DNA of 51,156 nt. Origin: JAHEJA01 sp965656445. Lineage in GTDB: Bacteria; Pseudomonadota; Alphaproteobacteria; Rhodobacterales; Rhodobacteraceae. The DNA is taken from positions 1 through 51,156 of the forward strand of contig CBFHKO010000014.1 in the NCBI GenBank assembly GCA_965656445.1, read 5' to 3'. Positions 24,539 to 33,546 of this stretch are shown in pieces. The notes under the pieces are model-generated. The model worked only from the letters and a program-made list of their open reading frames with translations, did not search any database and was not told the origin of the DNA. Position numbers and translations under genes: made by a program. Every line of letters begins with the position of its first letter. The stretch's first letter is position 1.

Positions 24539-25519
24539 TTGAAACACCTTACCCTTGCAGCGGGCCTCTTGGCGGCGACATCTGTCATCGCGGAAACCCC
24601 TGTCTTATCTATTTATGCGCCTGATTATTTCACCTCTGAGTGGGGGCCTGGTCCGTCCATTGAGGCGGCATTTGAAGCGCAGTGCGCCTGTGATCTGCAA
24701 TTTTCAGCGGGCGATTTACTGCCGCGCTTGATGTTAGAAGGTGACAAGACCAACGCGGATGTTGTGATTGGTCTGAACACAGACGTTACCAAAAAAGCGC
24801 GTGGCAATGGGTTGTTTGCGCCTCATGGTCAAAACAACGGCGATCTTGATTTGCCGATTGCGTGGCAGGACGATGTGTTTTTGCCGTTCAATTGGTCCTA
24901 TGTGTCCTTTGTCTATGACGACACACGGCTTGCCACGGCACCACGCAGTTTTGAGGATTTGGTTACCCTTCCTGAAGGGTCCAAAATCGTGATCCAAGAC
25001 CCGCGTAGTTCGATTTCTGGGCTTGCCTTGGTGCTCTGGGTGCAGGCGGTGTATGGCGATGAGGCAGAGGCCTATTGGTCCCGTCTCGCGCCGAATATCC
25101 TAACCGTGACCAAAGGGTGGTCCGAGGCTTATGGGTTGTTTACCTCGGGCGAGGCGGATGTTGTGTTATCGTTTAACACATCGCCTGCGTATCACATTGC
25201 GGCCGAAGGGGATTTGACCAAGAAGGCGGCGATTTTCGACGAAGGGCATTATGCGTTTTTTGAATTGGCGGCCAAGGTTGCGGGAACGGATCAGCCGGAA
25301 TTGGCGGATAAGTTCATGGAGTTTGTGATGTCGGATGATTTCCAATCCCTCATTCCTGAGACGAATTGGTCGTACCCGTCGGCGCAGCCTGCGGATCAAT
25401 GGCCTGAGCTCTTTGCCAATTTGCCGGCACCCGCCAAAGCGATTTTCTTTGACGAAGATCAAGCGGCAGATTTGCGTGATCAGGCGATTGCACAGTGGCG
25501 TCGCGCGCTGTCTCAATAA
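24539..25519 (+). CDS. thiB: Thiamine ABC transporter substrate-binding protein
   Basis: The 326-residue periplasmic protein starts at a TTG (24539) placed just after the AGGAGAG ribosome site. It has a signal peptide, KHLTLAAGLLAATSVIAETP, cleaved probably after VIA. The mature protein is a ThiB/AfuA-type binding fold with LSIYAPDYFTSEWGPGPSIE, DLLPRLMLEGDKTNADVVIG, FNWSYVSFVYDD and IQDPRSSISGLALVLW. It binds thiamine or its phosphates for ThiPQ. The rare TTG start together with the riboswitch hairpin suggests low, tightly controlled synthesis. It overlaps thiP by 25 bp. Confidence 0.92.
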   Translation: MKHLTLAAGLLAATSVIAETPVLSIYAPDYFTSEWGPGPSIEAAFEAQCACDLQFSAGDLLPRLMLEGDKTNADVVIGLNTDVTKKARGNGLFAPHGQNNGDLDLPIAWQDDVFLPFNWSYVSFVYDDTRLATAPRSFEDLVTLPEGSKIVIQDPRSSISGLALVLWVQAVYGDEAEAYWSRLAPNILTVTKGWSEAYGLFTSGEADVVLSFNTSPAYHIAAEGDLTKKAAIFDEGHYAFFELAAKVAGTDQPELADKFMEFVMSDDFQSLIPETNWSYPSAQPADQWPELFANLPAPAKAIFFDEDQAADLRDQAIAQWRRALSQ

Positions 25520-27003
25520 TTCTGGGCGCGGCTTTTGTGGCCGCGATCCTTTTGCCATTGGGGGCGGTGTGGTCCGCCTCTGATGGATTGGTGCGACCAA
25601 GGCCAGAGGACTGGTCCGCCATTTGGTTCACCCTGTATCAAGCAAGCCTCTCGGCTCTGTTGTCCGTCGGCTTGGCTGTGCCCGTTGCGCGCGCGCTGTT
25701 TCGGCGGCGGTTTTGGGGGCGGGATGGGTTGATCTTGATCATGGGCGCGCCCTTTATCCTTCCTGTGATTGTTGCAGTGCTGGGGTTGATTGCGGTCTTT
25801 GGTCAGAACGGGATTTTGAATAGCCTCTTGGGTGTTTTGGGTGTCAAAACAGTCTCTATTTATGGGATTCAGGGCATATTACTGGCGCATGTGTTTTTCA
25901 ATCTACCCCTTGCGACGCGGATGATTTTGACGGGATGGTCTGGCATTCCTGCTGAGCGGCTGCGCCTTGGGCAGAGTTTGGGACTTGGCCCTCTTGCGTC
26001 CTTTCGGATGATCGAAGCGCCGATGTTGCGCCGCGTCGTTCCTTCGGCTTTGGCGATTATTTTTGTGATTTGTTTGTCGAGTTTCGCGGTGGCCTTGACC
26101 CTTGGTGGGGGGCCGCGTGCGACGACGTTGGAGTTGGCGATTTATCAGGCGGTGCGCTTTGATTTTAATCTGGGCACGGCGGCAAGCCTTGGGATCATTC
26201 AGCTTGTCGTGGCGGGATCAGCGGCTGTTGCCTTGGCCGTAATTGGCGTACGTACAGATTTTGGTCGTGGGCTGGATCGTAGCCTCGCGACGGTCGGGGA
26301 TCCGATGTGGCGGCGCGTGTTGGATTCGGTTTGGATTATCTGTGCCGCTGGGTTTTTGATCTTTCCCTTAGGGATGGTGGTGGCGCAAGGGGTTTTAGGG
26401 CTCGCCGCGCTTGGGCCAGAAGTTTGGATGGCGGCGGCGCGGTCTGTGATGATGGCGCTGGCCTCGACGGTGCTGTGTCTCGGCTTGGCCTTGGGGTTGA
26501 TGCATAAATGGGGCGAAGTGGTGGGAACGCTCGGGATTGCCGTGTCGCCTTTGGTCTTGGGGGTCGGCGTGTTTTTGATCATCCGACAGGTAGTAAACCC
26601 CTTTGACTATGCGCTCTATGTGACGCTCTGTGTGAACGCGCTTATGGCTTTGCCGTTTGTGTTGCGCATTTTGCGTCCTGTGGCCGAGGACACAGGCATC
26701 CTCTATGGTCCTTTGGCGATGTCATTAGAGATCACGGGATGGGCGTGGGTGCGATGGATCTTGTTGCCGCGTCTGGCAAGACCGCTTGGGTTTTGTGCGG
26801 GGTTGGTCGCAGCCTTGGCTATGGGGGACCTCGGTGTGATCGCCTTGTTTGGGACGGCAGAGCATGCAACATTGCCGCTCAAGCTTTATCAGCTCATGGG
26901 GGCCTATCGCATGGATCAAGCGGCGGCGGCGGCCTGCCTTTTGGTGTGTCTCAGCTTGGGGCTGTTTTGGGTCTTTGACAGAATAGGGCGGCGCTATGCT
27001 TGA
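25495..27003 (+). CDS. thiP: Thiamine ABC transporter permease
   Basis: The 502-residue protein has about twelve membrane segments in two tandem BPD_transp_1 halves. Each half carries an EAA-type loop for ATPase contact (PAERLRLGQSLGLGPLASFR and the MSLEITGWAWVRWILLPRLA region). It imports thiamine with ThiB and ThiQ. The GTG start at 25495 lies 25 bp inside thiB, which implies coupled translation. Slightly shorter than enterobacterial ThiP (about 536). Confidence 0.92.
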   Translation: MASRAVSIILGAAFVAAILLPLGAVWSASDGLVRPRPEDWSAIWFTLYQASLSALLSVGLAVPVARALFRRRFWGRDGLILIMGAPFILPVIVAVLGLIAVFGQNGILNSLLGVLGVKTVSIYGIQGILLAHVFFNLPLATRMILTGWSGIPAERLRLGQSLGLGPLASFRMIEAPMLRRVVPSALAIIFVICLSSFAVALTLGGGPRATTLELAIYQAVRFDFNLGTAASLGIIQLVVAGSAAVALAVIGVRTDFGRGLDRSLATVGDPMWRRVLDSVWIICAAGFLIFPLGMVVAQGVLGLAALGPEVWMAAARSVMMALASTVLCLGLALGLMHKWGEVVGTLGIAVSPLVLGVGVFLIIRQVVNPFDYALYVTLCVNALMALPFVLRILRPVAEDTGILYGPLAMSLEITGWAWVRWILLPRLARPLGFCAGLVAALAMGDLGVIALFGTAEHATLPLKLYQLMGAYRMDQAAAAACLLVCLSLGLFWVFDRIGRRYA

Positions 27004-27688
27004 ATTTCGCAATCTCATCGTGACGCAAGGCAGCTTTGCCCTCACGGTTGAGGATATGGTCTTGGATCATGGGATCACCGCGATCATGGGGCCATCGGGG
27101 GCGGGAAAATCTACGATATTGGCGGCGCTGGGTGGGTTTCTACCTGTCCCACCCCGTCGCATTTTGTGGAACGGCGCGGATATCACAGCCTTGCCGCCGG
27201 CCAAGCGGCCATCGGCAATGGTGTTCCAAGATAACAACTTGTTTCCCCACCTTAGCCTCTTTCGAAATGTTGCCTTGGCGATCAGCACGAAATCACGGCT
27301 TTCGTCCGATCACCACGCGCGTGTGATGTCCGCTTTGGCCAAGGTTGGGTTAGCGGGTCTAGAGGATCGCCGCCCTGCGGATGTGTCAGGGGGCCAACAA
27401 AGCCGCGCTGCCCTTGCGCGGGTCTTGTTACAGAATAAGCCTGTTCTTTTACTGGATGAACCCTTCTCTGCCTTGGGGCCAGCCCTCAAGGACGAGATGT
27501 TAGATCTCTTGGCGCAAATCACGCAGGATCACGGGACGCTTGTTGTGATGGTGACCCATGATCCACAAGATGCCGAGCGGATCGCGGATCAAGTGATTGT
27601 GGTCGATCACAACCGTGCGGCGACCCCGATGCCAACCGCTGAGGCGCTTGCCAAAACTGGTCCGTTAGCTGGATACCTCAGCCGTTGA
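26996..27688 (+). CDS. thiQ: Thiamine ABC transporter ATP-binding protein
   Basis: The 230-residue ABC ATPase has Walker A GPSGAGKST, Q-loop VFQDNNLFPHLSLFRNVALA, signature VSGGQQSRAALAR, Walker B LLLDEPFSALGPALKDEML and the switch His in MVTHDPQDAE. Gene order and the TPP riboswitch identify it as ThiQ. ATG 26996 overlaps the thiP stop by 8 bp. Its last 24 bp overlap the convergent MFS gene. Confidence 0.93.
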   Translation: MLEFRNLIVTQGSFALTVEDMVLDHGITAIMGPSGAGKSTILAALGGFLPVPPRRILWNGADITALPPAKRPSAMVFQDNNLFPHLSLFRNVALAISTKSRLSSDHHARVMSALAKVGLAGLEDRRPADVSGGQQSRAALARVLLQNKPVLLLDEPFSALGPALKDEMLDLLAQITQDHGTLVVMVTHDPQDAERIADQVIVVDHNRAATPMPTAEALAKTGPLAGYLSR

Positions 27689-28888
27689 TCGCACCTGTCG
27701 CAGACCGATCCATGCCATCAGGCTTGCAAAGACAAAATATGTTCCACCAAAGATATACTGTCCCCATAAATCAAACCCAAAATCAATAAAGAGACCTGTG
27801 ATCCCTGGCCCAATCGCAGAGCCAAATACCATGATGGATGTCGCAAGTGCTTTGATTGATCCGATATGGGCCGTGCCATAAAATTCGGCCCAAAATGCGT
27901 TGATTAGGGTCGAATTCGCCCCGTTTGTGAAACCCACAAAGATCAACCCAACCATCACTATTATGAGGCTTGGGGCGAGGCCGAAAATGGTAAAACCAAC
28001 AGCCATGGGTAGTAGAAATATCGGTAACATGCGTTCTGTCCCGAACTTATCCAGCGCCCATCCTGAGATCATCATCGAAAGCACGACGAGGGCTGTATAG
28101 ATTGGGAAGAGAGCCACCAAATAGATATGCGAAAACCCGTTTATTTCCGTGTAATGGACCTGATGAAAAAAGAACGCCGTGTTAAACGTGGGTGGTCCCA
28201 AGAGCGCGGGGATCATGAACCAAAACAAGGGATGGCGCAGGGCTTCGTTGCGGGTCCAGTGGCGATCGTTCATGCCTGTGGATTGGGTTTCTTGGGCCAT
28301 GGATTGGGGCGTGCGTTCGGTTGTGAGTAACCACCGAAAGAGCGGTATCGCCGCAATCGTAAAGAGCGCAACAGCGATCCAGAGGGTCTGCCATGCAAAG
28401 ACGGTCATCAAGGACACAAAGATCAAAGGAAGGATTGCTTCGCCAATGGAAAAGCCCAAGGCCGCAACCGCCAAGGCCCGTCCCCGTGTCGCCACGTACC
28501 AGCGTGCCATTGCAACAAAGGCCAAATGCACCGCCATGCCTTGACCCGTAAACCGCAGGGCAAAGATCACGATCGGGAGCAAAAAGACCGATTGATTATA
28601 GGCCATCGCGAGACAGGACAAAGAGAGCGCCGCTAGCACAATGGTACCCAAGGTGCGCGCGCGTAAAATGTCACTCAGACCACCGGCCCAGACCATCACA
28701 ATCGCTGAGGCCGTCGTCCCAAGGGTGTAAATCCCGCCCCATTGACCCGGGGACAGATCAAAGGTTTTTGAAATTTCACCTGCAAAAAGCGCGATAAAAA
28801 ACGTCTGACCAAAGCTCGACAAAAAGGTCAGCATCGACCCAGCACTGAGCCAACGTACATTGTTTCTAAGGAATTCTAATGTGCCCAT
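27665..28888 (-). CDS. MFS transporter
   Basis: The 407-residue protein has twelve predicted membrane segments and the major facilitator pattern (GGLSDILRARTLGTIVLAAL after helix 2 and SGWALDKFGTERMLPIFLLP in the second half). The substrate is unknown. Members of similar length with NRCFLANVTW-type gaps include oxalate/formate-like antiporters, but nothing fixes the function. It starts at ATG 28888 with GGAGCC upstream. It overlaps thiQ by 24 bp at its 3' end and is separate from hslU upstream (66 bp). Confidence 0.88.
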   Translation of the reverse strand: MGTLEFLRNNVRWLSAGSMLTFLSSFGQTFFIALFAGEISKTFDLSPGQWGGIYTLGTTASAIVMVWAGGLSDILRARTLGTIVLAALSLSCLAMAYNQSVFLLPIVIFALRFTGQGMAVHLAFVAMARWYVATRGRALAVAALGFSIGEAILPLIFVSLMTVFAWQTLWIAVALFTIAAIPLFRWLLTTERTPQSMAQETQSTGMNDRHWTRNEALRHPLFWFMIPALLGPPTFNTAFFFHQVHYTEINGFSHIYLVALFPIYTALVVLSMMISGWALDKFGTERMLPIFLLPMAVGFTIFGLAPSLIIVMVGLIFVGFTNGANSTLINAFWAEFYGTAHIGSIKALATSIMVFGSAIGPGITGLFIDFGFDLWGQYIFGGTYFVFASLMAWIGLRQVRSTAEVSS

Positions 28889-28954
28889 TGATCAGGCTCC
28901 GACCTTGTTTCGGTTTTGCTTAGATCACCTTGGGCACAAAAGATATAGTTTGTT

Positions 28955-30262
28955 CTACAAAACGTATCGGCTGAGGTCCGAGCTTTGAGAGAGGCTGCCA
29001 ACATTGGTTTCAACAAAGGCCGCGTCAACAATGATGGCCTCGCCAGAGCGATCAGGCGCGTGAAACGATAGCTCTTCGAACACGCGTTCCATCACAGTAT
29101 AAAGCCGACGCGCCCCGATGTTTTCCACGGACTGATTGACGTCTGCGGCGATTTTGGCCAAGGCTTTGATGCCGTCGTCTGTAAATGTCACCTCAACCCC
29201 TTCGGCACCCATCAACGCCGAATATTGACGTGTCAGAGCATTGTCCGTTTCCGTTAGGATCATGACAAAGTCGTCTTCGGTCAATGCGCGAAGCTCAACA
29301 CGGATCGGCAAGCGACCTTGCAATTCTGGCAAGAGATCAGAGGGCTTTGCCACATGAAACGCGCCTGAGGCGATGAACAGGATATGGTCCGTTTTGATCG
29401 CGCCGTGCTTGGTGCTCACCGTGGTTCCCTCAATCAAGGGCAAGAGATCACGTTGCACCCCTTCGCGGCTCACATCAGCGCCACGCGCATCCGAGCGCGC
29501 ACAGACTTTGTCGATTTCATCCAAGAACACGATGCCATTTTGCTCAACAGCCTCAACAGCGGTGCGCGTGACGAGTTCATCATCCAAGAGCTTGTCCGCT
29601 TCTTCGCCGATGAGGACATCATAGCTTTGAAGGACGGTCATTTTGCGTTTCACGGTGCGACCCGCAAAGGCTTTGCCAAAGATATCGCCAAGGTTCATCA
29701 TGCCCATTTGCGATCCAGGTTGACCAGGGACATCGAACATCGGCATTGGGTTCGAGGAATCCGCCACGTCTAGTTCGATTTCCGTGTGGTCCAATTCGCC
29801 TGAGCGTAGCTTTTTGCGGAACATTTCGCGGGTGCCATCGCGTGCGCCGTCGCCTGCGATCGCATCAATGACGCGCTCTTCTGCGGCGGCTTGAGCGTTG
29901 GCTTTGACTTCGTCGCGCATGTGTTCACGGGTTTGGTTAATCGCGCCGTCGACGAGATCGCGAATGATCTGTTCCACATCGCGGCCCACATAGCCGACTT
30001 CAGTGAACTTGGTGGCCTCGACCTTGATAAACGGCGCGCGCGCCAGTTTTGCCAAACGACGGCTTATTTCGGTTTTCCCGACACCTGTTGGCCCAATCAT
30101 GAGGATATTCTTAGGATAGACTTCATCCCGCAAATCTTCGCTCAATTGCTTGCGCCGCCAGCGAGAGCGCAACGCAACAGCAACGGCCCGTTTGGCATCA
30201 TTTTGACCAATGATGTAGCGGTCCAATTCAGAGACAATTTCGCGGGGGGTTAGGTCGGTCAT
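28955..30262 (-). CDS. hslU: HslU, ATPase subunit of HslUV (ClpYQ) protease
   Basis: The 435-residue AAA+ unfoldase feeds substrates to HslV. MTDLTPREIVSELDRYIIGQ is the canonical N-terminus, Walker A is GPTGVGKT (residues 57-64), pore motif GYVGRDVEQ follows, then the I-domain (about 110-230), Walker B IVFLDEIDKV and the C-terminal SLSQSSDLSRYVL, whose last residues dock into HslV. ATG 30262 overlaps the stop of the upstream membrane gene by 4 bp. Confidence 0.97.
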   Translation of the reverse strand: MTDLTPREIVSELDRYIIGQNDAKRAVAVALRSRWRRKQLSEDLRDEVYPKNILMIGPTGVGKTEISRRLAKLARAPFIKVEATKFTEVGYVGRDVEQIIRDLVDGAINQTREHMRDEVKANAQAAAEERVIDAIAGDGARDGTREMFRKKLRSGELDHTEIELDVADSSNPMPMFDVPGQPGSQMGMMNLGDIFGKAFAGRTVKRKMTVLQSYDVLIGEEADKLLDDELVTRTAVEAVEQNGIVFLDEIDKVCARSDARGADVSREGVQRDLLPLIEGTTVSTKHGAIKTDHILFIASGAFHVAKPSDLLPELQGRLPIRVELRALTEDDFVMILTETDNALTRQYSALMGAEGVEVTFTDDGIKALAKIAADVNQSVENIGARRLYTVMERVFEELSFHAPDRSGEAIIVDAAFVETNVGSLSQSSDLSRYVL

Positions 30263-31335
30263 GTAAACCTCGGATCGTTAATAGGGGGGAGTTTTGATTT
30301 ACCTGGAAAGTCCGGCAAGCGCATCATCAAGTGGCTGCGAATTTGAACCCACCATGTGCCAATCGCGGTGAAAATCGCCCCGACGACAAAAATGATAGCG
30401 ACGCTGCCGTTCATGTCGCCCAAGCTATTGGTCATGGCCCATGTCAGAACGGCGATGAAATAGAACAGCCCTGCGGTCAAAAACGACCGCCGATCAATCA
30501 CAATCGCAAAGAGCGTCACAATCGCCAGCAAGAGCGCAGTCAACCCAATCCCAACCGCGCCGCCTATGTTATAAGCGGTCATCGCGGCTGTGTTCACCAG
30601 CGCGGGCGCGGCCAAAATATGAAGCCAAAACCCCGTGACGCTATAGCGGCTAATCCGATGGGGGTCTTTCATATCAAACCAAAGCCCCAGAGCCATCATT
30701 GCAAACCCATAGATGAGCGAGACAAAGGCCAAAGACGACCCTGTGCGCAGGTCAAACAAGTTTTGTACGCCGCCATTAAACAGCATGTAAATTTCGACGT
30801 TTTGACCCACCAACGCGTAAAGCGCGAATAACAAGTTCACACCGAACAAAAACATCGCAAAAGGCAGACGGAAATAGACAAAATACCCAAGGCTCGCGAG
30901 GGCGGCAATGCCAGAAGAGATCAACACAGGGGTAGAACTTTTTAACGCGCCCTCGACCATCAGATCAACAATGAGCGAGGACAAAGGAAAGATCACAGCA
31001 ATCGCCAAGGCAATGCTCGGCAAAGTCATGCGTCGTTTCAACGTATAATATCGCGCAGCCAAGATCGAAGCGACACTAACCCCAACACAGGCAACGGCAA
31101 AAGACCCAAGGAGCCAGAGCACCCCAAACAGACCCCATAACAACAGGCCAAGACCCAAAGTCACAAAGATTTCGGCAAAGCCTTTGAAAAACTCAAACGG
31201 CTCGTCGTCTTGGGTCATCTGGTCACGGTACCCTTGGCGCGATTGCATATGCGCCATCAAAGAGGCCGCTTGGGTTTCTGTCACGATGCCGGCTTGGACT
31301 GAGGATCGGATGTCGTCTGTGGTGAACTCTGTCAT
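30259..31335 (-). CDS. Polytopic membrane protein between hslV and hslU
   Basis: The 358-residue protein has a soluble N-terminus (about 1-50, MTEFTTDDIRSSVQAGIVTE then LMAHMQSRQGYRDQM), about ten hydrophobic segments, and a soluble tail ending PPINDPRFT. The N-terminal half resembles DUF2157-like bacterial membrane proteins in general layout, but I cannot confirm the family. Both ends overlap the protease genes by ATGA (hslV upstream, hslU downstream), so it is translated within the hslVU operon. A role in presenting membrane substrates or sensing envelope stress is conceivable, without direct evidence. Confidence 0.85.
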   Translation of the reverse strand: MTEFTTDDIRSSVQAGIVTETQAASLMAHMQSRQGYRDQMTQDDEPFEFFKGFAEIFVTLGLGLLLWGLFGVLWLLGSFAVACVGVSVASILAARYYTLKRRMTLPSIALAIAVIFPLSSLIVDLMVEGALKSSTPVLISSGIAALASLGYFVYFRLPFAMFLFGVNLLFALYALVGQNVEIYMLFNGGVQNLFDLRTGSSLAFVSLIYGFAMMALGLWFDMKDPHRISRYSVTGFWLHILAAPALVNTAAMTAYNIGGAVGIGLTALLLAIVTLFAIVIDRRSFLTAGLFYFIAVLTWAMTNSLGDMNGSVAIIFVVGAIFTAIGTWWVQIRSHLMMRLPDFPGKSKLPPINDPRFT

Positions 31336-31889
31336 TGCGACAGGCTTTCAACCGTAAGACGTCCGTTAGTGTAGACACAGATATCGGCAGCAATCGCCAT
31401 GGCTTCGCGGGCGACGGTCTCTGCGTCTTTGTCGGTATCCATCATAGCGCGTGCTGCGGCGAGCGCGAAATTGCCCCCTGAGCCAATGGCAGCAACATTA
31501 TGTTCAGGTTCCAAAACATCCCCTGCACCCGTAATCACGAACAGAGCTGTGCCATCGGTGACAATCAACATCGCTTCTAATTTCTGAAGGTATTTATCCG
31601 TACGCCAATCCTTGGCCAATTCCACGGAGGCCCGCGCCAATTGACCCGGAGTGGCCTCAAGCTTGGCTTCTAAACGTTCAAGCAAGGTAAAGGCATCCGC
31701 CGTCGATCCCGCAAATCCAGCAACCACATCATATCCCCCAGGGGAGAGCCGACGCACCTTGCGCGCGGTCCCTTTGATTACGGTTTGGCCCAGACTAACC
31801 TGTCCATCCCCCGCAATGACAACCTTGCCGCCCTTTTTGACACCAATAATGGTCGTGCCATGCCACCCAGGAAACTCATTCTTTGACAT
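31332..31889 (-). CDS. hslV: HslV, peptidase subunit of HslUV protease
   Basis: The 185-residue proteasome-like threonine peptidase has a short propeptide MSKNEFPGWHG followed by TTIIGV, whose first Thr is the N-terminal nucleophile. Other conserved blocks are VVIAGDGQVSLGQTVIKG, ARKVRRL and GAGDVLEPEHNVAAIGSGG. First gene of a three-gene unit hslV - membrane protein - hslU. Its 72-bp upstream gap carries the likely promoter. Confidence 0.97.
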   Translation of the reverse strand: MSKNEFPGWHGTTIIGVKKGGKVVIAGDGQVSLGQTVIKGTARKVRRLSPGGYDVVAGFAGSTADAFTLLERLEAKLEATPGQLARASVELAKDWRTDKYLQKLEAMLIVTDGTALFVITGAGDVLEPEHNVAAIGSGGNFALAAARAMMDTDKDAETVAREAMAIAADICVYTNGRLTVESLSQ

Positions 31890-31961
31890 TTTGCTCTCCT
31901 ACGACTTGGTCCATATATGGGGTATCGCAGATCAAGGAGCAAGGTCTAGGCGGGGACGATG

Positions 31962-33545
31962 CTAAGAAACCTTGGCGATTGCGGAGGGCGTATCGAAGTA
32001 AGTGTCAAGCTCTGCTCTGGTTTGGCGTAGCTCATTGTCGCCTGATCTAAGGAAAGGAATGGGCTCCAATTCTGGGGCGCTATGGCGCAACAAGGCATCA
32101 TTCACATGTAGGTCCGCGCGCATATGGGCAGGGAACGTCAGCAAGTCATCGATGATTTGGCGGTCATTCCCGGGTGATAGGTAGAAATTATGCGCATGTC
32201 CATTAAATGCATTCCCCAGACTATAGGGGCGATATTGCTCTATGCCCATCATATCAATGGAGCGTGCGTTCATGTTGGGTGATAGGCTTTTCATCCAGTT
32301 TTCATAAAGTGGGCTGTAGCGGTCGAAATCTAATTCTGTGTCACTATTTGGTCGTATCTGCAAAAGCCTTAACCCGATATTGCTAGATATCGGGGTGTCT
32401 CTGTTTGCCCTAAAGCGTCTGAGGCCTATCTGCCTCCAAAGAACAGCTTTTGAAATGTCCGTTACATGACCTCGAAGAATGACATTATCTTTGGGGACTG
32501 CATTGTGTGCCGCCAGTTCGATTTTCGTGAATTTTGATAGTTTTAGATCCCCTCTTTCAATCAAATATCATTGGCGCAAAAGCTGGCGACGACGGAGTTG
32601 AAAAAGAGTCAGGTCGGGCTTGTATTCAGCAAAATTACCTCTGACACGATAAACTGTATGTGAGATGTTTACTTCTTGACAAATTTTTTCTGCAATATCG
32701 CAGTCTCGCTGTGTATTGAAATTTGTAATATGCGTGTAGAAAGATTTGATTTTGTCTTTGTGCGGTTCAGCGAAGGCCACCAATAGACGTGAATCTTGAC
32801 CGCCTGTCACAGGGATGCTGACGGGGAATGCCTCAGCTAAGGCGCCGATGATTTGGCTATGGCGGTGTGCTATACGTTCAATGGATTGATCAAATTCTTT
32901 TTGAGATGTGCATTCATAGACCGCATTTTTGTTTGGCCAATGGCGTGTGGATTTCCATGTCTTTAAATCAAGGTAATGGTTCGGCAAAAGCTGCTGAACG
33001 CGCCGATCTAGCGTCATGCCAAAGGCAAAGCGGCTCCCCCGTGGATAGGCCGCATTTTCCCAGAATGGATAGTCCAGGTTTGACTCTATCGGCCCAGGCA
33101 CAGCCAAAGTTGGGATGGATGCAATGACCTTGTCGCCCGAATTACAAACCGCGGAATACATTGCCACGGGGTCCAAATAGAGCCGTTTCGTTTTACCATT
33201 CGACGCCATAAATAAATAGCGACCACCGCAATGTGAAAGGTAATCGCAGATTTTGGTTATGGTGTTCTGGGTTTTGATGATGTCGCTCAGGCGCTCTGAG
33301 GTGATCACAACGCCCGCAGGGTCAACACCAATCCCAAGAAAAACAATTTGAATGCCGCCAGTGTTTGCGGAGCTGACATTTAGCTTTGCGCCGTGATAGA
33401 GATGATAGTCATCGAAAGAGCTGGTTATAAAATCATGGCTATTGCTTAGCTTTTGGGCGCTGAGGATAAAGTGATAATCGAACACGGGACCATCCGCGCG
33501 GGCAATATCATATTCCGTGTAATCAAATGCAAAAGGTGTCCACAT
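31962..33545 (-). pseudogene. Asparagine-synthase-like gene interrupted by an in-frame TGA
   Basis: The first part (33545-32571) encodes 325 residues: an N-terminal region resembling the glutamine-amidotransferase-like domain (GGRYLFMASNGKTKRLYLDP) without MCGI or an N-terminal Cys, then a PP-loop TGGQDSR at 247-253, the ATP-binding motif of asparagine synthase-like enzymes. A TGA at 32568-32570 stops it. The same frame then continues to 31962 for about 200 more residues, including VILRGHVTDISKAVLWR, matching the rest of the synthase domain. One TGG-to-TGA change would explain this. It begins 1 bp after the PLP enzyme stop. Total would be 527 codons. Confidence 0.75.
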
Positions 33546-33546
33546 C

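Noticed and set aside
24268..24588. 106-codon minus-strand frame across the thi leader
   Set aside because: It runs antisense through the TPP aptamer and the thiB start, which explain the conservation there.
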